A stretch of DNA of 64,000 nt from Pseudoalteromonas sp. Z1A8 (GCF_011378855.1 NZ_WTLB01000025.1:1-64000); one strand, 5' to 3'. Positions 9,697 through 22,056 are shown, counted from the stretch's first letter. The notes: generated by a model not told the origin, from the sequence alone. A program made the numbers and translations.

Positions 9697-9858
9697 ATAC
9701 CAATTCCAATAAATAGCTGATCTATTTTACTTGCTAAAACAACCCATTTCTTTGTTGTCAATTTCGTAAAGGGAACAACCATTTACATCAATTTACGCCT
9801 AGAACTGAATTGTTTTTTCGGCGTAAAATTCAGATCACATACTTAATGGAATTGGTAT
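9697..9858. repeat. 162-bp hairpin repeat, copy A
   Basis: The element runs from ATACCAATTCC to its inverted end GGAATTGGTAT. Copy B at 35934-36095 is in the same orientation, has exactly the same length and differs at only three positions. Inner inverted repeats (TTTACGCC/GGCGTAAA and CTGAATT/AATTCAG) let most of it fold into a long imperfect hairpin. It has no gene. It resembles small non-autonomous elements with TACCAATTCC ends in marine gammaproteobacteria; the mobilising enzyme is unknown. Confidence 0.88.
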
Positions 9859-9859
9859 T

Positions 9860-10688
9860 ATTTATAAATGGCCATTCCCGAATTACTCCTTGTACTTTTT
9901 GTTGAATACAAAGGCACTAAAGCATTCCATTACTTGCTAGCTGATTTTTTTACTGTTGTCGTTTTCATTTATGACAAACGCTTGCGTTACACATTCGACC
10001 TAAATGTGTATTTCACTGGTATTGGAATCGACTTGTATGCATTTTAAACAAGTCAATAAGTAGATGCTCTAGCTGAATTTAATCTGCTTGTAATCCAATA
10101 TGTGAATTTTTTATTTCTTAGCCTCACTACCAATGATCTATTAACTAATTTACTAACTCCGGACTCTGTAATAGGGCAAGTGCATCTGTGGTTCTTACTT
10201 TCTAGATCTTTAATTTATGTCTACATGGAACACTGCTTTAAATAAAAATTCACTATTAACGTACAAAAAATGAAATGAACTTTCATAACTATACTAATGA
10301 GCAGCAATAATCGGGGATGTTAAGCCATTAAAGTAATGAAATAGCATAAAACTATCTAAATGTTAACTGAATAGCCCCTCCACCACTGAATACTTATTCA
10401 CTCTTGGTTGTGCTTACGTTTACGTAAGCTGTAACGTTTAGGGCTCGTGTTTTTTACAATATGTTAAACTTGACACCAGTGTCATGAAAAAATAGTGGTT
10501 GAAATAACGCTAAATGTTAAAAATAATGATAAAAAGAAATCTTGCTATGAAGTGAGAAATATTCAAGAATGTGAATATGTATTCAAAGTGCTATTGACTC
10601 TATTTAAGATAGAGGCTAGTTTTGTCCGTCTGTTAGCAAATCGTCGAGCAGTTCATCCACGCTAACAGTGCAGCAAGGGGAGGGGTCT
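9860..10688. other. Long non-coding stretch upstream of gltB
   Basis: About 830 bases lack a convincing gene. The part near gltB should hold its promoter and leader. A near-perfect operator-like inverted repeat, TGACAC-CA-GTGTCA, lies about 210 bases before the gltB start. TTGACT, 17 bases from TAGTTT (about 10590-10618), is a weak sigma-70 candidate. Nothing else could be supported. Confidence 0.4.
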
Positions 10689-13600
10689 ATGTTATACGAC
10701 TCAAAGTTAGAAAAAGAAAATTGTGGCTTTGGCTTAATAGCCCAAGTTAATGGTCAAGCTAGTCATAGGCTTATTCGTACTGCTATTACGGGGCTTGATC
10801 GCATGCAGCACCGTGGCGGTATATCTGCTGATGGTAAAACAGGCGATGGCTGTGGTTTGTTATTACAAAAACCAGATAGCTTTTTCCGTGCTATTGCTAG
10901 TGAACATAACTGGCACTTAGGAAAAAACTATGCAGTGGGTATGATATTTTTAAATTCAGATCCCGTATTAGCGCAGACTGCAAAAAAAATACTTAGCGAA
11001 GAATTAGAAAAAGAAACGTTAAATATTTTAGGTTGGCGTGTTGTGCCAACCGACCCATCAATGCTCGGTCCTATTGCTGTACAGCAATTACCAGGTTTTG
11101 AACAAATTTTTGTTAGCGCGCCAGAAGGTTGGCGTTCTAAAGACTTAGAGCGCCGCTTATATGTAGCACGCCGCCGCGCTGAAAAGCGCATTGTTGATGA
11201 CGAAGCTTTCTATATCGCAAGTCTATCTGGTTTGGTAACTATCTATAAAGGCTTAATGATGCCTGCGGATTTACCTAATTTTTACTTAGATTTAGCTGAT
11301 ATTCGTATGACGAGTGCGATTTGTGTGTTCCATCAGCGCTTTTCTACTAATACTCAACCGCGTTGGCCTTTAGCCCAACCTTTCCGCTATTTAGCACACA
11401 ATGGTGAAATTAATACCATTGAAGGTAACCGTCAGTGGGCACGTGCACGTTCTTATAAATTTGCGTCACCGCTTATTCCTGATTTACAAAGCGCAGCGCC
11501 GTTTGTAAACGAAACCGGTTCTGATTCATCAAGCCTAGATAATATGCTTGAGCTATTTTTAGCTGGTGGCATGGATTTATTCCGCGCTATGCGTATGCTC
11601 GTGCCACCTGCATGGCAGAAAAACCGTGCAATGGACGACGATTTACGTGCATTTTACGACTTTAACTCTATGCACATGGAACCTTGGGATGGCCCGGCAG
11701 GTATTGTAATGTCGGATGGTCGTTTTGCGGCATGTAACCTTGACCGTAATGGACTTCGCCCTGCGCGCTATGTAATTACACAAGATGGTTTTATTACGCT
11801 TGCATCAGAAGTCGGTATTTGGGATTACACCGCCGATGAAGTGGTTGAAAAAGGCCGTGTTGGTCCAGGTGAATTATTAGTAATTGATACTAAGCTTGGC
11901 AAAATTTGGCACTCAGATGAAATTGATCAAGATTTAAAGTCTCGCCATCCTTACAAGTCATGGCTTGAAGAAAACGTTAAACGCCTTACTCCGTTTGAAG
12001 AACTGACTGAGCAAGATGCGGGTAATCGTTCGTTCGATGACGAAACACTGGCTAAATATCAAAAAATGTTTGGTTATACCAACGAAGAGCTTGATAGCGT
12101 TATCCGTGTAATGGGTGAAAACGGCCAAGAAGCAACCGGCTCAATGGGTGATGACACGCCATTTGCTGTGCTTAGTGAAGGGCATCGCTCGCTGTATGAT
12201 TACTTCCGCCAAAAATTTGCACAAGTAACAAATCCACCTATCGATCCACTGCGTGAAAACCATGTAATGTCGCTTGCAACCTGTATTGGTAGTGAACAAA
12301 ACGTATTTAACGAAACTACAGGCCACGCTAAGCGTCTACAGTTCGATACACCAATTTTAATGTACGCAGACATGCAGCAGCTATTAAATGCTGATGAAGC
12401 GCATTACAGCTACTGTAAAATTGATATTACCTACACAGTTGAAGAAGGTTTAGAAAACGCGGTCACGCGTATTTGTGACCAAGCACAAGAAAAAGCAGCC
12501 GCTGGCTGTATTATGCTTATTTTAACTGACCGTAACTTTGATGAAGTAAATTTACCAATTCCAGCAGCTATGGCTGTAGGTGCGGTACAAAAACGTTTAG
12601 TTGATAACAACCTTCGTTGTGAATCAAACATTATCATTGAAACCGGTAGCGTTCGTGATGCGCATCAGTTTGCTGTGCTATTAGGTTTTGGTGCTACAGC
12701 AATTTACCCATACCTAGCGTATGAGTCGCTTGTTGCGATGAGCGACAGCAAAATTATTAATAAATCGTACTGCGAGGTAACTCTTGCTTACCGTAAAGCC
12801 ATTAATAAAGGCTTATACAAAATCATGTCTAAAATGGGCATAAGTACGGTTGCATCATATCGTTGTTCAATGTTGTTTGAAGCGGTTGGTTTATCTGACG
12901 CTATTGTTGATATGTGTTTTAAAGGGGTGGCAAGTCGCATACAAGGCGCATGCTTTACCGACTTTGATGACGATCAGCAAAGTTTGCACAAACTTGCTTT
13001 AAGCAAACGTAAATTATTAAGCCACGGTGGTTTATTTAAGTACGTTCACGGTGGTGAGTATCATGCTTATAACCCTGATGTTATTCAAACGCTTCAAAAA
13101 GCGGTACGCTCAGGTGACTATAAAGACTACAGTGCTTACGCCGATTTAGTTAATAATCGCCCTATAGCTACTTTGCGCGATATGTTAGCGCTTAAATTAC
13201 CAGAGCAAGGCATAAGCATCGATGAGGTAGAATCTGCAGAAAACCTATATAAGCGCTTTGATTCAGCAGCGATGAGTATTGGTGCACTATCTCCAGAAGC
13301 GCATGAGGCGCTAGCAATTGCAATGAACCGCTTAGGGGGTTGTTCAAACTCAGGTGAAGGCGGCGAAGATAAACTACGTTATGGTACCGAGAAAAACTCG
13401 CGTATTAAGCAAGTCGCTTCAGGTCGATTTGGCGTAACGCCGCATTACTTACGTAGTGCTGACGTTATTCAAATTAAAGTAGCGCAAGGTGCAAAACCAG
13501 GTGAAGGCGGTCAATTACCGGGTGAAAAAGTAACGCCGTATATTGCTAAACTTCGTTATTCGGTTCCAGGTGTGACGTTAATTTCGCCACCGCCACATCA

Positions 13601-15146
13601 CGATATTTATTCAATTGAAGATTTAGCGCAGCTGATTTTCGATTTAAAACAAGTAAACCCTAAAGCACTTATTTCTGTAAAACTGGTTTCAGAACCAGGC
13701 GTAGGAACCATTGCAACAGGGGTTGCTAAAGCGTATGCCGATTTAATTACTATTTCTGGTTATGACGGCGGTACAGGTGCAAGCCCACTGACGTCTGTTA
13801 AGTATGCCGGTAGCCCGTGGGAGCTTGGCCTTGCTGAAACGCAGCAAGCACTTGTTGAAAATGGCCTTCGTCATCGAATTCGCCTACAAACAGATGGTGG
13901 TTTAAAAACAGGTTTAGATATTATTAAAGCAGCTATTTTAGGTGCTGAGAGCTTTGGCTTTGGTACTGGCCCAATGGTTGCGCTTGGTTGTAAATACCTT
14001 CGTATTTGTCATTTAAATAACTGTGCGACCGGTGTTGCAACACAAGACGAAACACTTCGTCAAAAGCATTACCATGGCTTACCAGAAATGGCGATGAACT
14101 ACTTTAAGTTTATAGCCCAAGAAGCGCGTGAAATTATGGCAAGCCTCGGCGTTGCTAATTTAACGGACTTAATTGGTCGCTTAGATTTACTTGAAGAAAT
14201 TGAAGGTAAAACAGCAAAACAGAAAAAAATTGATTTATCGTCTGTTATTGCTCAACCAAATAACCCAACAGGTGAGACTCTTTATTGTAGTGCGCCTAAT
14301 AGCTCGCATTACTTAGGTGAGTTAAACGAAAGTTTATTAGCTAAAGCACAAGATGCTATCGACACTTCAAGCGGTATTTCGCTAGTGAGTCGAATTTGTA
14401 ATACCGATCGCTCGGTTGGTGCAATGCTTTCTGGCTATATTGCTGATAAGCATGGCAACCAAGGTATGGCGGCTGACCCTGTAGCAATTGAACTACACGG
14501 TACAGCGGGCCAATCATTTGGCGTGTGGAATGCTGGTGGCCTTGAAATGACACTCGTTGGCGATGCTAACGATTATGTAGGCAAAGGCATGGCAGGTGGT
14601 AAGTTAGTAATTCGTCCGCCACTTGGTTCGTCGTTCGAAAGTCACAAAGCAACAATTGCCGGAAACACATGTTTATACGGCGCTACAGGCGGAAAACTGT
14701 TTGCAGCAGGTTGTGCAGGCGAGCGTTTTGCAGTGCGTAACTCAGGTGTGCAAGCAGTTGTTGAAGGTGTAGGTGACAACGGTTGTGAATACATGACGGG
14801 CGGCGTTGTATGTGTACTGGGCAATGTAGGCGTTAACTTTGGTGCGGGTATGACAGGTGGTTTTGCTTATATATTAGATGAGCGAAATGATTTTGAAAAA
14901 CGCATTAATCCAGAGCTAGTAGAAATAGTAACGCTGGATGAATTAACATCGCATCAAGAGCATTTACGCGGTTTAATTGCTGAGCATTTAGAGCTTACTG
15001 GCTCATGCCGTGCAGAAAGTATTTTAGCTAACTTTGAATTGTACTTACCGATGTTCAAATTAGTTAAACCAATATCAAGCGACGTAAAAAGTTTACTCGG
15101 GCATCGCGCTCGCAGTAGTGCCGAACTACGTGTTCAGGCGCAATAA
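10689..15146 (+). CDS. gltB: Glutamate synthase (NADPH) large subunit
   Basis: This 1485-residue subunit transfers the glutamine amide to 2-oxoglutarate. It has an N-terminal glutamine amidotransferase domain, a central domain, an FMN/[3Fe-4S] synthase domain ([10 protein letters not shown] and the [15 protein letters not shown] cluster region) and a C-terminal beta-helix (GXXGXXXG repeats). The ATG at 10689 is chosen over an upstream in-frame ATG at 10668, because GGGGAGGGG lies just before it and it gives a short propeptide [11 protein letters not shown]. Cleavage of that propeptide would expose C12 as the catalytic N-terminal nucleophile, as in the family. gltD follows by nine bases. Confidence 0.97.
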   Translation: MLYDSKLEKENCGFGLIAQVNGQASHRLIRTAITGLDRMQHRGGISADGKTGDGCGLLLQKPDSFFRAIASEHNWHLGKNYAVGMIFLNSDPVLAQTAKKILSEELEKETLNILGWRVVPTDPSMLGPIAVQQLPGFEQIFVSAPEGWRSKDLERRLYVARRRAEKRIVDDEAFYIASLSGLVTIYKGLMMPADLPNFYLDLADIRMTSAICVFHQRFSTNTQPRWPLAQPFRYLAHNGEINTIEGNRQWARARSYKFASPLIPDLQSAAPFVNETGSDSSSLDNMLELFLAGGMDLFRAMRMLVPPAWQKNRAMDDDLRAFYDFNSMHMEPWDGPAGIVMSDGRFAACNLDRNGLRPARYVITQDGFITLASEVGIWDYTADEVVEKGRVGPGELLVIDTKLGKIWHSDEIDQDLKSRHPYKSWLEENVKRLTPFEELTEQDAGNRSFDDETLAKYQKMFGYTNEELDSVIRVMGENGQEATGSMGDDTPFAVLSEGHRSLYDYFRQKFAQVTNPPIDPLRENHVMSLATCIGSEQNVFNETTGHAKRLQFDTPILMYADMQQLLNADEAHYSYCKIDITYTVEEGLENAVTRICDQAQEKAAAGCIMLILTDRNFDEVNLPIPAAMAVGAVQKRLVDNNLRCESNIIIETGSVRDAHQFAVLLGFGATAIYPYLAYESLVAMSDSKIINKSYCEVTLAYRKAINKGLYKIMSKMGISTVASYRCSMLFEAVGLSDAIVDMCFKGVASRIQGACFTDFDDDQQSLHKLALSKRKLLSHGGLFKYVHGGEYHAYNPDVIQTLQKAVRSGDYKDYSAYADLVNNRPIATLRDMLALKLPEQGISIDEVESAENLYKRFDSAAMSIGALSPEAHEALAIAMNRLGGCSNSGEGGEDKLRYGTEKNSRIKQVASGRFGVTPHYLRSADVIQIKVAQGAKPGEGGQLPGEKVTPYIAKLRYSVPGVTLISPPPHHDIYSIEDLAQLIFDLKQVNPKALISVKLVSEPGVGTIATGVAKAYADLITISGYDGGTGASPLTSVKYAGSPWELGLAETQQALVENGLRHRIRLQTDGGLKTGLDIIKAAILGAESFGFGTGPMVALGCKYLRICHLNNCATGVATQDETLRQKHYHGLPEMAMNYFKFIAQEAREIMASLGVANLTDLIGRLDLLEEIEGKTAKQKKIDLSSVIAQPNNPTGETLYCSAPNSSHYLGELNESLLAKAQDAIDTSSGISLVSRICNTDRSVGAMLSGYIADKHGNQGMAADPVAIELHGTAGQSFGVWNAGGLEMTLVGDANDYVGKGMAGGKLVIRPPLGSSFESHKATIAGNTCLYGATGGKLFAAGCAGERFAVRNSGVQAVVEGVGDNGCEYMTGGVVCVLGNVGVNFGAGMTGGFAYILDERNDFEKRINPELVEIVTLDELTSHQEHLRGLIAEHLELTGSCRAESILANFELYLPMFKLVKPISSDVKSLLGHRARSSAELRVQAQ

Positions 15147-16571
<1,425 letters not shown>

Positions 16572-16599
16572 TTGTTTATTTTGTATAAACAATTTTAGA

Positions 16600-16627
16600 A
16601 GCAAGCCATGTGGCTTGCTTTTTTTTG
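16600..16627 (+). terminator. Terminator of gltBD
   Basis: AGCAAGCCA pairs with TGGCTTGCT over a two-base loop and is followed by eight T. A weaker hairpin (TTGTTTAT/ATAAACAA) precedes it at 16572-16592. The rest of the gap to 16935 is AT-rich upstream DNA for the next gene, with no further feature seen. Confidence 0.92.
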
Positions 16628-16934
16628 TTTTATTAGAATGTAATATCAATGTAATGAGTAACAAACGGTACTATATTAATATCATCTGTTGCTTCCATAT
16701 AGTACCTATCACTCCTAAGTGAATTTTAAACATTTTTGGTTTCTACACCACAAAATCAGTATTTATACAAAACGAGGATAAGAGATGTATAATATGCATA
16801 CAGTTATCAGCCTAAATAATAATCTTAGTAGTTGATTTAAATATAAAGTAGGTTCATTATCCCATGCTGTTTACGGTTTGCTTACTTTTTATCTATAAGT
16901 TGGCTTTTATATACAAATAAAATAAATAGAAATT

Positions 16935-17957
16935 ATGTACGAATACTCAAACAATTCAGAAAGGAAGCTCATTGTTCGATTTTTCTCTTCGACAGGGTTT
17001 ATAGCTACATTTTCGATGGCTAGCTTGGCATTTATTAACAACAGCTATTTATTAGCATTTACTTTGGTTGTTTCTTCATTTGTTTACTTATCGGCGTTTA
17101 ATATAGGCAGAGGTGTAGAGAAATCTGCAACTGTAATTTTATATAACTTGTATGCATTGATGTTTTATCTGGTACTTACAGGAGGAGCACAAGGTACAGG
17201 GCCTATATGGATATTTATAGTTTCTCCTGTTACTTACTCAATTCGAGGGCTTAAACGAGGGACGTTTGATATTGTTTTATTTTTATCGGCGATTGTTCTC
17301 GGTTTCTATTGCGCTGATACATTTAATATATACGACTATAACCCTGAACAGTTTCCGATTAGAATTATACTCGCTTTTATAATTGTCGCATCGCTGAGTG
17401 GTTATTATGAGTTTTCAAGAGAAAAGTACAGCAGTAAATTAATCGCTTTAAGTAAAAAAAATGAATTTCTAGCCACTATAGATCCACTCACAAATCTGCC
17501 AAACCGCCGTTATGCTATGAATAAATTGGTTACTTTTAAAACTGAACTAACAAAAAATCATATTCGATTCGTTATTTTATTAGCTGATGTAGATAATTTT
17601 AAAAAAATTAATGATCAATTTGGTCATGACTTTGGCGATGAAGCACTTATTCACTTAGCTAAAACGTTTGAGAGAAGTATCCCCAAAGATGCGATTGCTT
17701 CAAGATGGGGCGGTGAAGAGTTTTTAATTGCTATCCCAAATGCAGCCATTGAAGATGCAGAAGAAATTGCAGAAAAAATCCATCATTCTCTTAAAAGTTC
17801 AGCAGTGAAACAGCTTTCACATAGTGTAAAGTTAACAATAAGTATTGGTGCAATTTCAGCGGGCGTTGAGCGTTCTATCGACCTAGATATTAAGTTAGCT
17901 GATGAACTACTTTATAAAGCAAAAGAGCAAGGAAAAAACAGAACTTGCTCCTCTTAA
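16935..17957 (+). CDS. Membrane diguanylate cyclase (GGDEF)
   Basis: The 340-residue protein has an N-terminal block of about six membrane helices (residues 12-158), a short linker, and a GGDEF domain from about residue 180. The catalytic loop is GGEEF at 259-263. The four residues where an inhibitory RxxD would sit are PKDA, so product inhibition through that site is unlikely, in contrast to the cyclase at 1951. No sensor domain of a known kind is recognised in the membrane part. It is transcribed alone, with no phosphodiesterase nearby. Activity is predicted from intact motifs. Confidence 0.9.
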   Translation: MYEYSNNSERKLIVRFFSSTGFIATFSMASLAFINNSYLLAFTLVVSSFVYLSAFNIGRGVEKSATVILYNLYALMFYLVLTGGAQGTGPIWIFIVSPVTYSIRGLKRGTFDIVLFLSAIVLGFYCADTFNIYDYNPEQFPIRIILAFIIVASLSGYYEFSREKYSSKLIALSKKNEFLATIDPLTNLPNRRYAMNKLVTFKTELTKNHIRFVILLADVDNFKKINDQFGHDFGDEALIHLAKTFERSIPKDAIASRWGGEEFLIAIPNAAIEDAEEIAEKIHHSLKSSAVKQLSHSVKLTISIGAISAGVERSIDLDIKLADELLYKAKEQGKNRTCSS

Positions 17958-17969
17958 TTGTTATGCGTA

Positions 17970-18293
17970 TTAGTCCATTGAAAACGAATCAAGGGATGGC
18001 TTTATTTTAGCTTTCCTGCGTTTTACGCTCAAATAACAAACTACATTACACGTAACTTGCATTGTAATTAAAGCCCAATAACTAATGCTTAAATCACTTA
18101 GCCCATTTATCTTTTCGTTAGAAAAGTAATAGGCCACAACGGCTAGTTGAAAAACTAAAAAGCTATTTAAAAAGCTAAATAAACGTTGTTTAAAACAAGT
18201 ATGTTTATATTTACTAAATATGATCAAACAGGTACTTAGTACTAATAACAACCAACTTAAAATTATACAAAAATCAACTAAGGTATTGTGCAT
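17970..18293 (-). CDS. Small membrane protein of unknown function
   Basis: The 107-residue product has three or four hydrophobic helices (about 5-27, 40-58, 68-90) and a basic tail RRKAK. No family is recognised. It lies convergent to the membrane cyclase (12-base gap) and 34 bases downstream of recN on the same strand, so it could be read through from recN. The start is a plain ATG with a weak ribosome site. It could be a lineage-specific protein or a poorly conserved frame. Confidence 0.5.
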   Translation of the reverse strand: MHNTLVDFCIILSWLLLVLSTCLIIFSKYKHTCFKQRLFSFLNSFLVFQLAVVAYYFSNEKINGLSDLSISYWALITMQVTCNVVCYLSVKRRKAKIKPSLDSFSMD

Positions 18294-18327
18294 TATTTAA
18301 TCCTTGAAGACGTTCTTTACTAACACA

Positions 18328-20001
18328 TTAAGCGTGAGCCATGATTAGTTCTTTAGCATTTGCTTTAGCGGTTTTGCTTACATTGTCGCCACCAAGTAAA
18401 CGGGCTATTTCATTAATACGGCCATCTTTATTCAAAGGCAGCATATGAGTAAACGTCTCCCCTTGTGATATTTCTTTAGCTACAAAAAACTGCTGATGCG
18501 CACTACTAGCTACTTGTGGTAAATGAGTAACACAAATCACTTGGGTAGATTTACCTAACTGGCGTAATAACTTACCTACGGCAGATGCCGTTGGGCCTGA
18601 TATACCGACATCAACTTCATCAAAAATAAGCGTTGGGGTTGTTACTTTTTGGGCAATAATTACCTGTATAGCAAGGCTTATACGAGAAAGCTCACCCCCT
18701 GATGCTACTTTAGCTAATGGTTGAAGTGGCTGCCCCGGATTAGTTGATACTAAAAATGAGACGTTATCAAAGCCTAAGCTGTTTGGTGTACGATTACTCT
18801 CTTGAGTTAGGGCTATTTCAAAAACACCGTTTTCCATTGATAAATTAGCCATGCTTTCACTTATTAGTGTGTTAAGTGTATTAGCATACTCGTAGCGGCT
18901 TTTACTTAGCTGATCAGCCGCTTGCTTATAAGTAAGTAACGCGTTTTCTATTTCTGACTCTAGTTGCTCTAAGCGATTACTATTATTACTTATCGACTCT
19001 AGCTCTTGAGCAATTGATTGATGAAATTCAACCAATTGCTGTGGCTTTATATGGTGCTTGCGTGCTAAATCCATCGCACCACTTAACCTATTCTCTACTT
19101 CACCTAAGCGGGCAGGGTCTAAATCTGTTTGCTCAGTGTAATTACGCACTTCGCGGCTTGCTTCTTCAACTTGTACAGCGGCTTCGCTAAGCAGTGCAGC
19201 CACGCTTGCTAAACTTTCGTCATATTGAGCCAGTTCAGTAAATTGTTGAGCGCTATGCTGTAGTAATGAACAAGCATTTTGCTCATCACTTTCATACAAG
19301 TGTTGTAACTCACGTTGGCACGATTCTAATATCGTTTGGCTATTACTTAGTTTGTAATGCTCAGCCTCAATTAAATCAAACTCATTTTCTTGTAAGGCAA
19401 ATTCATCAAGCTCAGCAACTTGATACTCTAACAATTGCTTTTGCGCTGCTTGTTGCTGCTGTTGTTGTTCTAAGTGCTTAAATTCTTTTTGTAAGTTAGC
19501 AAACTGTTTATAGCTTTTATTTACTGAGTTTACTAAATGATGATGTCCGGCATAGGCATCTAAAAGCTGTAACTGATGCTCAGCTTTTAATAGGTATTGG
19601 TGGGCATGTTGTCCATGAATAGATATCAAATATTGACCAAGCTCTTTTAATTGTGATGCAGTAACTGCACTGCCATTAATATAGCTTTTGCTACGGCCAT
19701 TTTTGCAAACAACACGGCGTAATAAACATTCATTATCGCCATTGTTTAGCATATGTTGCTCTAAAAATGCTTGAGCAAGCGGTAAATTTGTTAAGTCAAA
19801 TTGTGCACATACTTCTGCTTTATCAGAGCTTGGGCGCACTGCTGATGCTTCAGCGCGTTCACCCAAACACAGTGATAGGGCGTCTATAGCAATAGATTTT
19901 CCCGCACCTGTTTCACCTGTGATCGCGGTCATACCGCTGCGCCATTCTGTGCTTAAATTACTTACAATTGCAAAGTTTTTAACTTCTAAACCAATTAACA
20001 T
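18328..20001 (-). CDS. recN: DNA repair protein RecN
   Basis: This 557-residue SMC-like ATPase aids double-strand break repair. Walker A GETGAGKS is at 29-36, long coiled coils fill the middle (Gln-rich around residue 170), and the C-terminal half carries the ABC signature ASGGELSR and Walker B LIFDEVDVG. The frame opens with a TTG seven codons upstream, but the ATG at 20001 is chosen: the protein then starts MLIGLEVKNFAIV as in E. coli RecN, and GGATGG lies upstream. Two LexA boxes directly before the start indicate SOS control. Confidence 0.96.
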   Translation of the reverse strand: MLIGLEVKNFAIVSNLSTEWRSGMTAITGETGAGKSIAIDALSLCLGERAEASAVRPSSDKAEVCAQFDLTNLPLAQAFLEQHMLNNGDNECLLRRVVCKNGRSKSYINGSAVTASQLKELGQYLISIHGQHAHQYLLKAEHQLQLLDAYAGHHHLVNSVNKSYKQFANLQKEFKHLEQQQQQQAAQKQLLEYQVAELDEFALQENEFDLIEAEHYKLSNSQTILESCQRELQHLYESDEQNACSLLQHSAQQFTELAQYDESLASVAALLSEAAVQVEEASREVRNYTEQTDLDPARLGEVENRLSGAMDLARKHHIKPQQLVEFHQSIAQELESISNNSNRLEQLESEIENALLTYKQAADQLSKSRYEYANTLNTLISESMANLSMENGVFEIALTQESNRTPNSLGFDNVSFLVSTNPGQPLQPLAKVASGGELSRISLAIQVIIAQKVTTPTLIFDEVDVGISGPTASAVGKLLRQLGKSTQVICVTHLPQVASSAHQQFFVAKEISQGETFTHMLPLNKDGRINEIARLLGGDNVSKTAKANAKELIMAHA

Positions 20002-20002
20002 A

Positions 20003-20018
20003 CTGTTTATCCATCCAG
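20003..20018 (-). promoter_or_regulatory. Second, weaker LexA box of recN
   Basis: CTGTTTATCCATCCAG fits CTG-N10-CAG but departs from the consensus in its right half. It overlaps the ribosome site and is centred 24 bases from the stronger box. Multiple LexA sites are also known at E. coli recN. Confidence 0.5.
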
Positions 20019-20026
20019 TCAATTGA

Positions 20027-20042
20027 CTGTTAATTTATACAG
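20027..20042 (-). promoter_or_regulatory. LexA box of recN
   Basis: CTGTTAATTTATACAG matches the CTGT-N8-ACAG core of the gammaproteobacterial SOS box exactly and lies 26 bases upstream of the recN ATG. Its left edge overlaps a perfect 14-base palindrome, CAGTCAATTGACTG (20016-20029). Confidence 0.85.
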
Positions 20043-20076
20043 TGTTTTGGTTTTTTGCAAATTAATTTTTTATTAT

Positions 20077-20634
20077 TTACGCAACGCTTACATCTTGATC
20101 AAACTGTGTATCAGACGTTTGGGGAGAGGTATTAACTTGATCATCAATAATATCAGTGGCTTGTGCGATGTCTTCGGTTTTAAGCAGAGCAATGAGAGGA
20201 GGTAAGGTATTTAGATAAAAGCTCTTATTATATAAAATTCCTTGCTGAGGTAACTCAGATACAAAGTACTGTATATTATCAATCAATGGTTGAATTATAT
20301 CTGTTTGATTAGTTTTAATTAACTCGCTGGACAATGTATTAATTAGTAGGTCGGCGGTGTCTTCAAGCTGTTGCAAGTTCTCGTCTGTATGTGATTGAAC
20401 AACAAAGAAATTACTGACAACAGCTTGAATACGTGAAATATATTTTGGGCGAATTATTTTAGCGTCAAGTAGCTCATTAAGTTTTGCTTTAAGGCGTATA
20501 TTTACATGCAAAACACGTTCATTAAATAGTTTTTTTCTAGCTTCAATCGCTTTTTTACGATTACTCTCAATTTTGAGATAACTGTATAAAAGCGTAATTA
20601 ATAGCAGTAAAGCAAAGAATACTACATAAGTCAT
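20077..20634 (-). CDS. Unknown protein with one N-terminal membrane anchor
   Basis: The 185-residue product starts with one hydrophobic helix (residues 3-20), followed by a basic amphipathic stretch RKKAIEARKKLFNER and a helical, Leu-rich body. The acidic tail (DDQVNTSPQTSDTQFDQDVSVA) is low in complexity. No family is recognised. It sits upstream of recN on the same strand, but the LexA boxes lie between them, so it is likely a separate unit. The MITE copy lies just behind its start, and its promoter would have to lie in the roughly 80 bases before the repeat or within it. Confidence 0.65.
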   Translation of the reverse strand: MTYVVFFALLLLITLLYSYLKIESNRKKAIEARKKLFNERVLHVNIRLKAKLNELLDAKIIRPKYISRIQAVVSNFFVVQSHTDENLQQLEDTADLLINTLSSELIKTNQTDIIQPLIDNIQYFVSELPQQGILYNKSFYLNTLPPLIALLKTEDIAQATDIIDDQVNTSPQTSDTQFDQDVSVA

Positions 20635-20711
20635 TGCTACTCGTTCCTAAATTAGTTGATTATTATTTTGAGCCGCCATTTTGCTTTATAGTACCAAATT
20701 TGGCAATAAGA

Positions 20712-21028
20712 ATAGGGCGTGTTGACCTTTCAGGATTAAGATTTGTTCAATCTAGGGGCGATTTAATCGCGGCGAGAGGTTTGAAACCTAGTGGGCTAAG
20801 TAAAAACCGAGCAAAGCTTCCGCGTCCTGCTCACGCCCCTTACCTACATCCATGTAGGCAACAAAGAGTCAATTGCCCCTAGAAAGAACCCTTAGGGCAG
20901 CGCATGTTTGGCCTTTATGCTGTGTTATCGCCTATTTATGGGGAATAACCACACTACATAGGCTCTGCCTTGCCTAAATACCAAATATACAGCTGCAAAT
21001 TTAACCTCGAAAGATAAGCGCGCCCTAG
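20712..21028. repeat. MITE-like repeat, copy 2 (317 bp, inverted)
   Basis: This is the inverted counterpart of 2939-3255, equal in length and very similar throughout, including the shared core AACAAAGAGT and the GGGGAATAACCACACTACAT block. Its terminal repeats have drifted more than those of copy 1. Its outer TAG (21025-21027, read as CTA) is the stop codon of nadK, so the insertion sits exactly at the end of that gene without shortening it. The left part contains a spurious 82-codon frame. Confidence 0.85.
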
Positions 21029-21909
21029 TACAAACGACTACCCCAATTAAGTTTTGTACGCAAAACGTTGTAGTACGAGTAATTTTTTGGATGAATTAAG
21101 CGCAATTGTTTATCGGCTTTTTTAATGACTACTTCATCGCCGGGCAATACGGCAAGCACGACATGGCTGTCGCAACTTACTTGAAGGCTGTCTGTGTTTT
21201 CTAAGCTTAGCTTTAAACGAACTTCATTATCGGCATCTACTACTAAAGGTCTGCTAGATAAGGTATGAGGAAACATAGGTACTAACGAGATTGCATTTAG
21301 CTCTGGCGTTAATATTGGCCCGCCACCGGATAGCGAATAGGCTGTAGAGCCTGTAGGGGTTGATACGATTAAACCATCAGAGCGCTGAGAGAATACAAAG
21401 TCATTATTTATAAAGGCTTCAAACTCAATCATGTGAGCTACTTTATCGGCATGAAGTACCGCTTCGTTAACGGCTGAGTTTGCACTTTTTAATTCGTTAT
21501 GGCGATATACTTCTACTTCTAATAAAAAGCGTTTTTCTTCAAGATATTCACCACTGAGGACTTGCTCTAAGCTCGCTTCAAACCCTTCAGGGTTTAAATC
21601 AGTTAAAAAGCCAAGGTTACCTCTATTTACACCAATAACAGCAATATTAAAGCGTGCAAGCACGCGTGCTGCGCCAAGCATGTTACCGTCACCGCCTACA
21701 ACAATGGCTAAATCGGCTTGTTCACCTAAGTCGACTAATTTAACGAGTTTGTCTGAAGGGATATTATCTAATTGACCCCCCGTGCGTTTTTCTACAATTA
21801 CCTCAAAACCAAGCGCAAGTAAAAATGTATGTAGACGCTGCAGAGTAGCCGCTGCTCCCGGATGATTAGGTTTGCCAATTAGGCCTATGGTGTTAAAAGG
21901 AGAGTCCAT
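21025..21909 (-). CDS. nadK: NAD kinase
   Basis: The 294-residue enzyme phosphorylates NAD to NADP. The family motif [12 protein letters not shown] starts at residue 72, and NEAVLH and [13 protein letters not shown] mark the NAD site. The ATG at 21909 gives [18 protein letters not shown], in line with E. coli NadK (292 residues). A TTG 14 codons upstream is less likely. The C-terminus ([10 protein letters not shown]) ends where the E. coli protein ends, although its TAG stop lies in the terminal repeat of the MITE copy. It is divergent from the HrcA-like gene and grpE, the E. coli gene order. Confidence 0.96.
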   Translation of the reverse strand: MDSPFNTIGLIGKPNHPGAAATLQRLHTFLLALGFEVIVEKRTGGQLDNIPSDKLVKLVDLGEQADLAIVVGGDGNMLGAARVLARFNIAVIGVNRGNLGFLTDLNPEGFEASLEQVLSGEYLEEKRFLLEVEVYRHNELKSANSAVNEAVLHADKVAHMIEFEAFINNDFVFSQRSDGLIVSTPTGSTAYSLSGGGPILTPELNAISLVPMFPHTLSSRPLVVDADNEVRLKLSLENTDSLQVSCDSHVVLAVLPGDEVVIKKADKQLRLIHPKNYSYYNVLRTKLNWGSRLY

Positions 21910-22028
21910 AATGTACGCATAAAGAGATTTAATAATTGTAGAGTAACTCAAAACAGAAGTGTTTGAAAATACAGATTATAGCAATATTATAAACCATCAG
22001 TTTTATTCACTGTGAGTTAGCTGCACGA

Positions 22029-22056
22029 CTTGAAAAACAACTAAACGCCCCGATAT
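22029..22056 (+). promoter_or_regulatory. Sigma-32 (RpoH) promoter of the HrcA-like gene
   Basis: CTTGAAA (22029-22035) and CCCCGATAT (22048-22056) are separated by 12 bases, close to the heat-shock consensus CTTGAAA/CCCCATNT with one extra G. Transcription would begin near 22063, which makes the first ATG at 22064 an improbable start. Confidence 0.75.

Noticed and set aside
20634..20882. 82-codon open frame on the plus strand
   Set aside because: It lies mostly inside MITE copy 2, has no ribosome site, and the frame is not preserved in copy 1.
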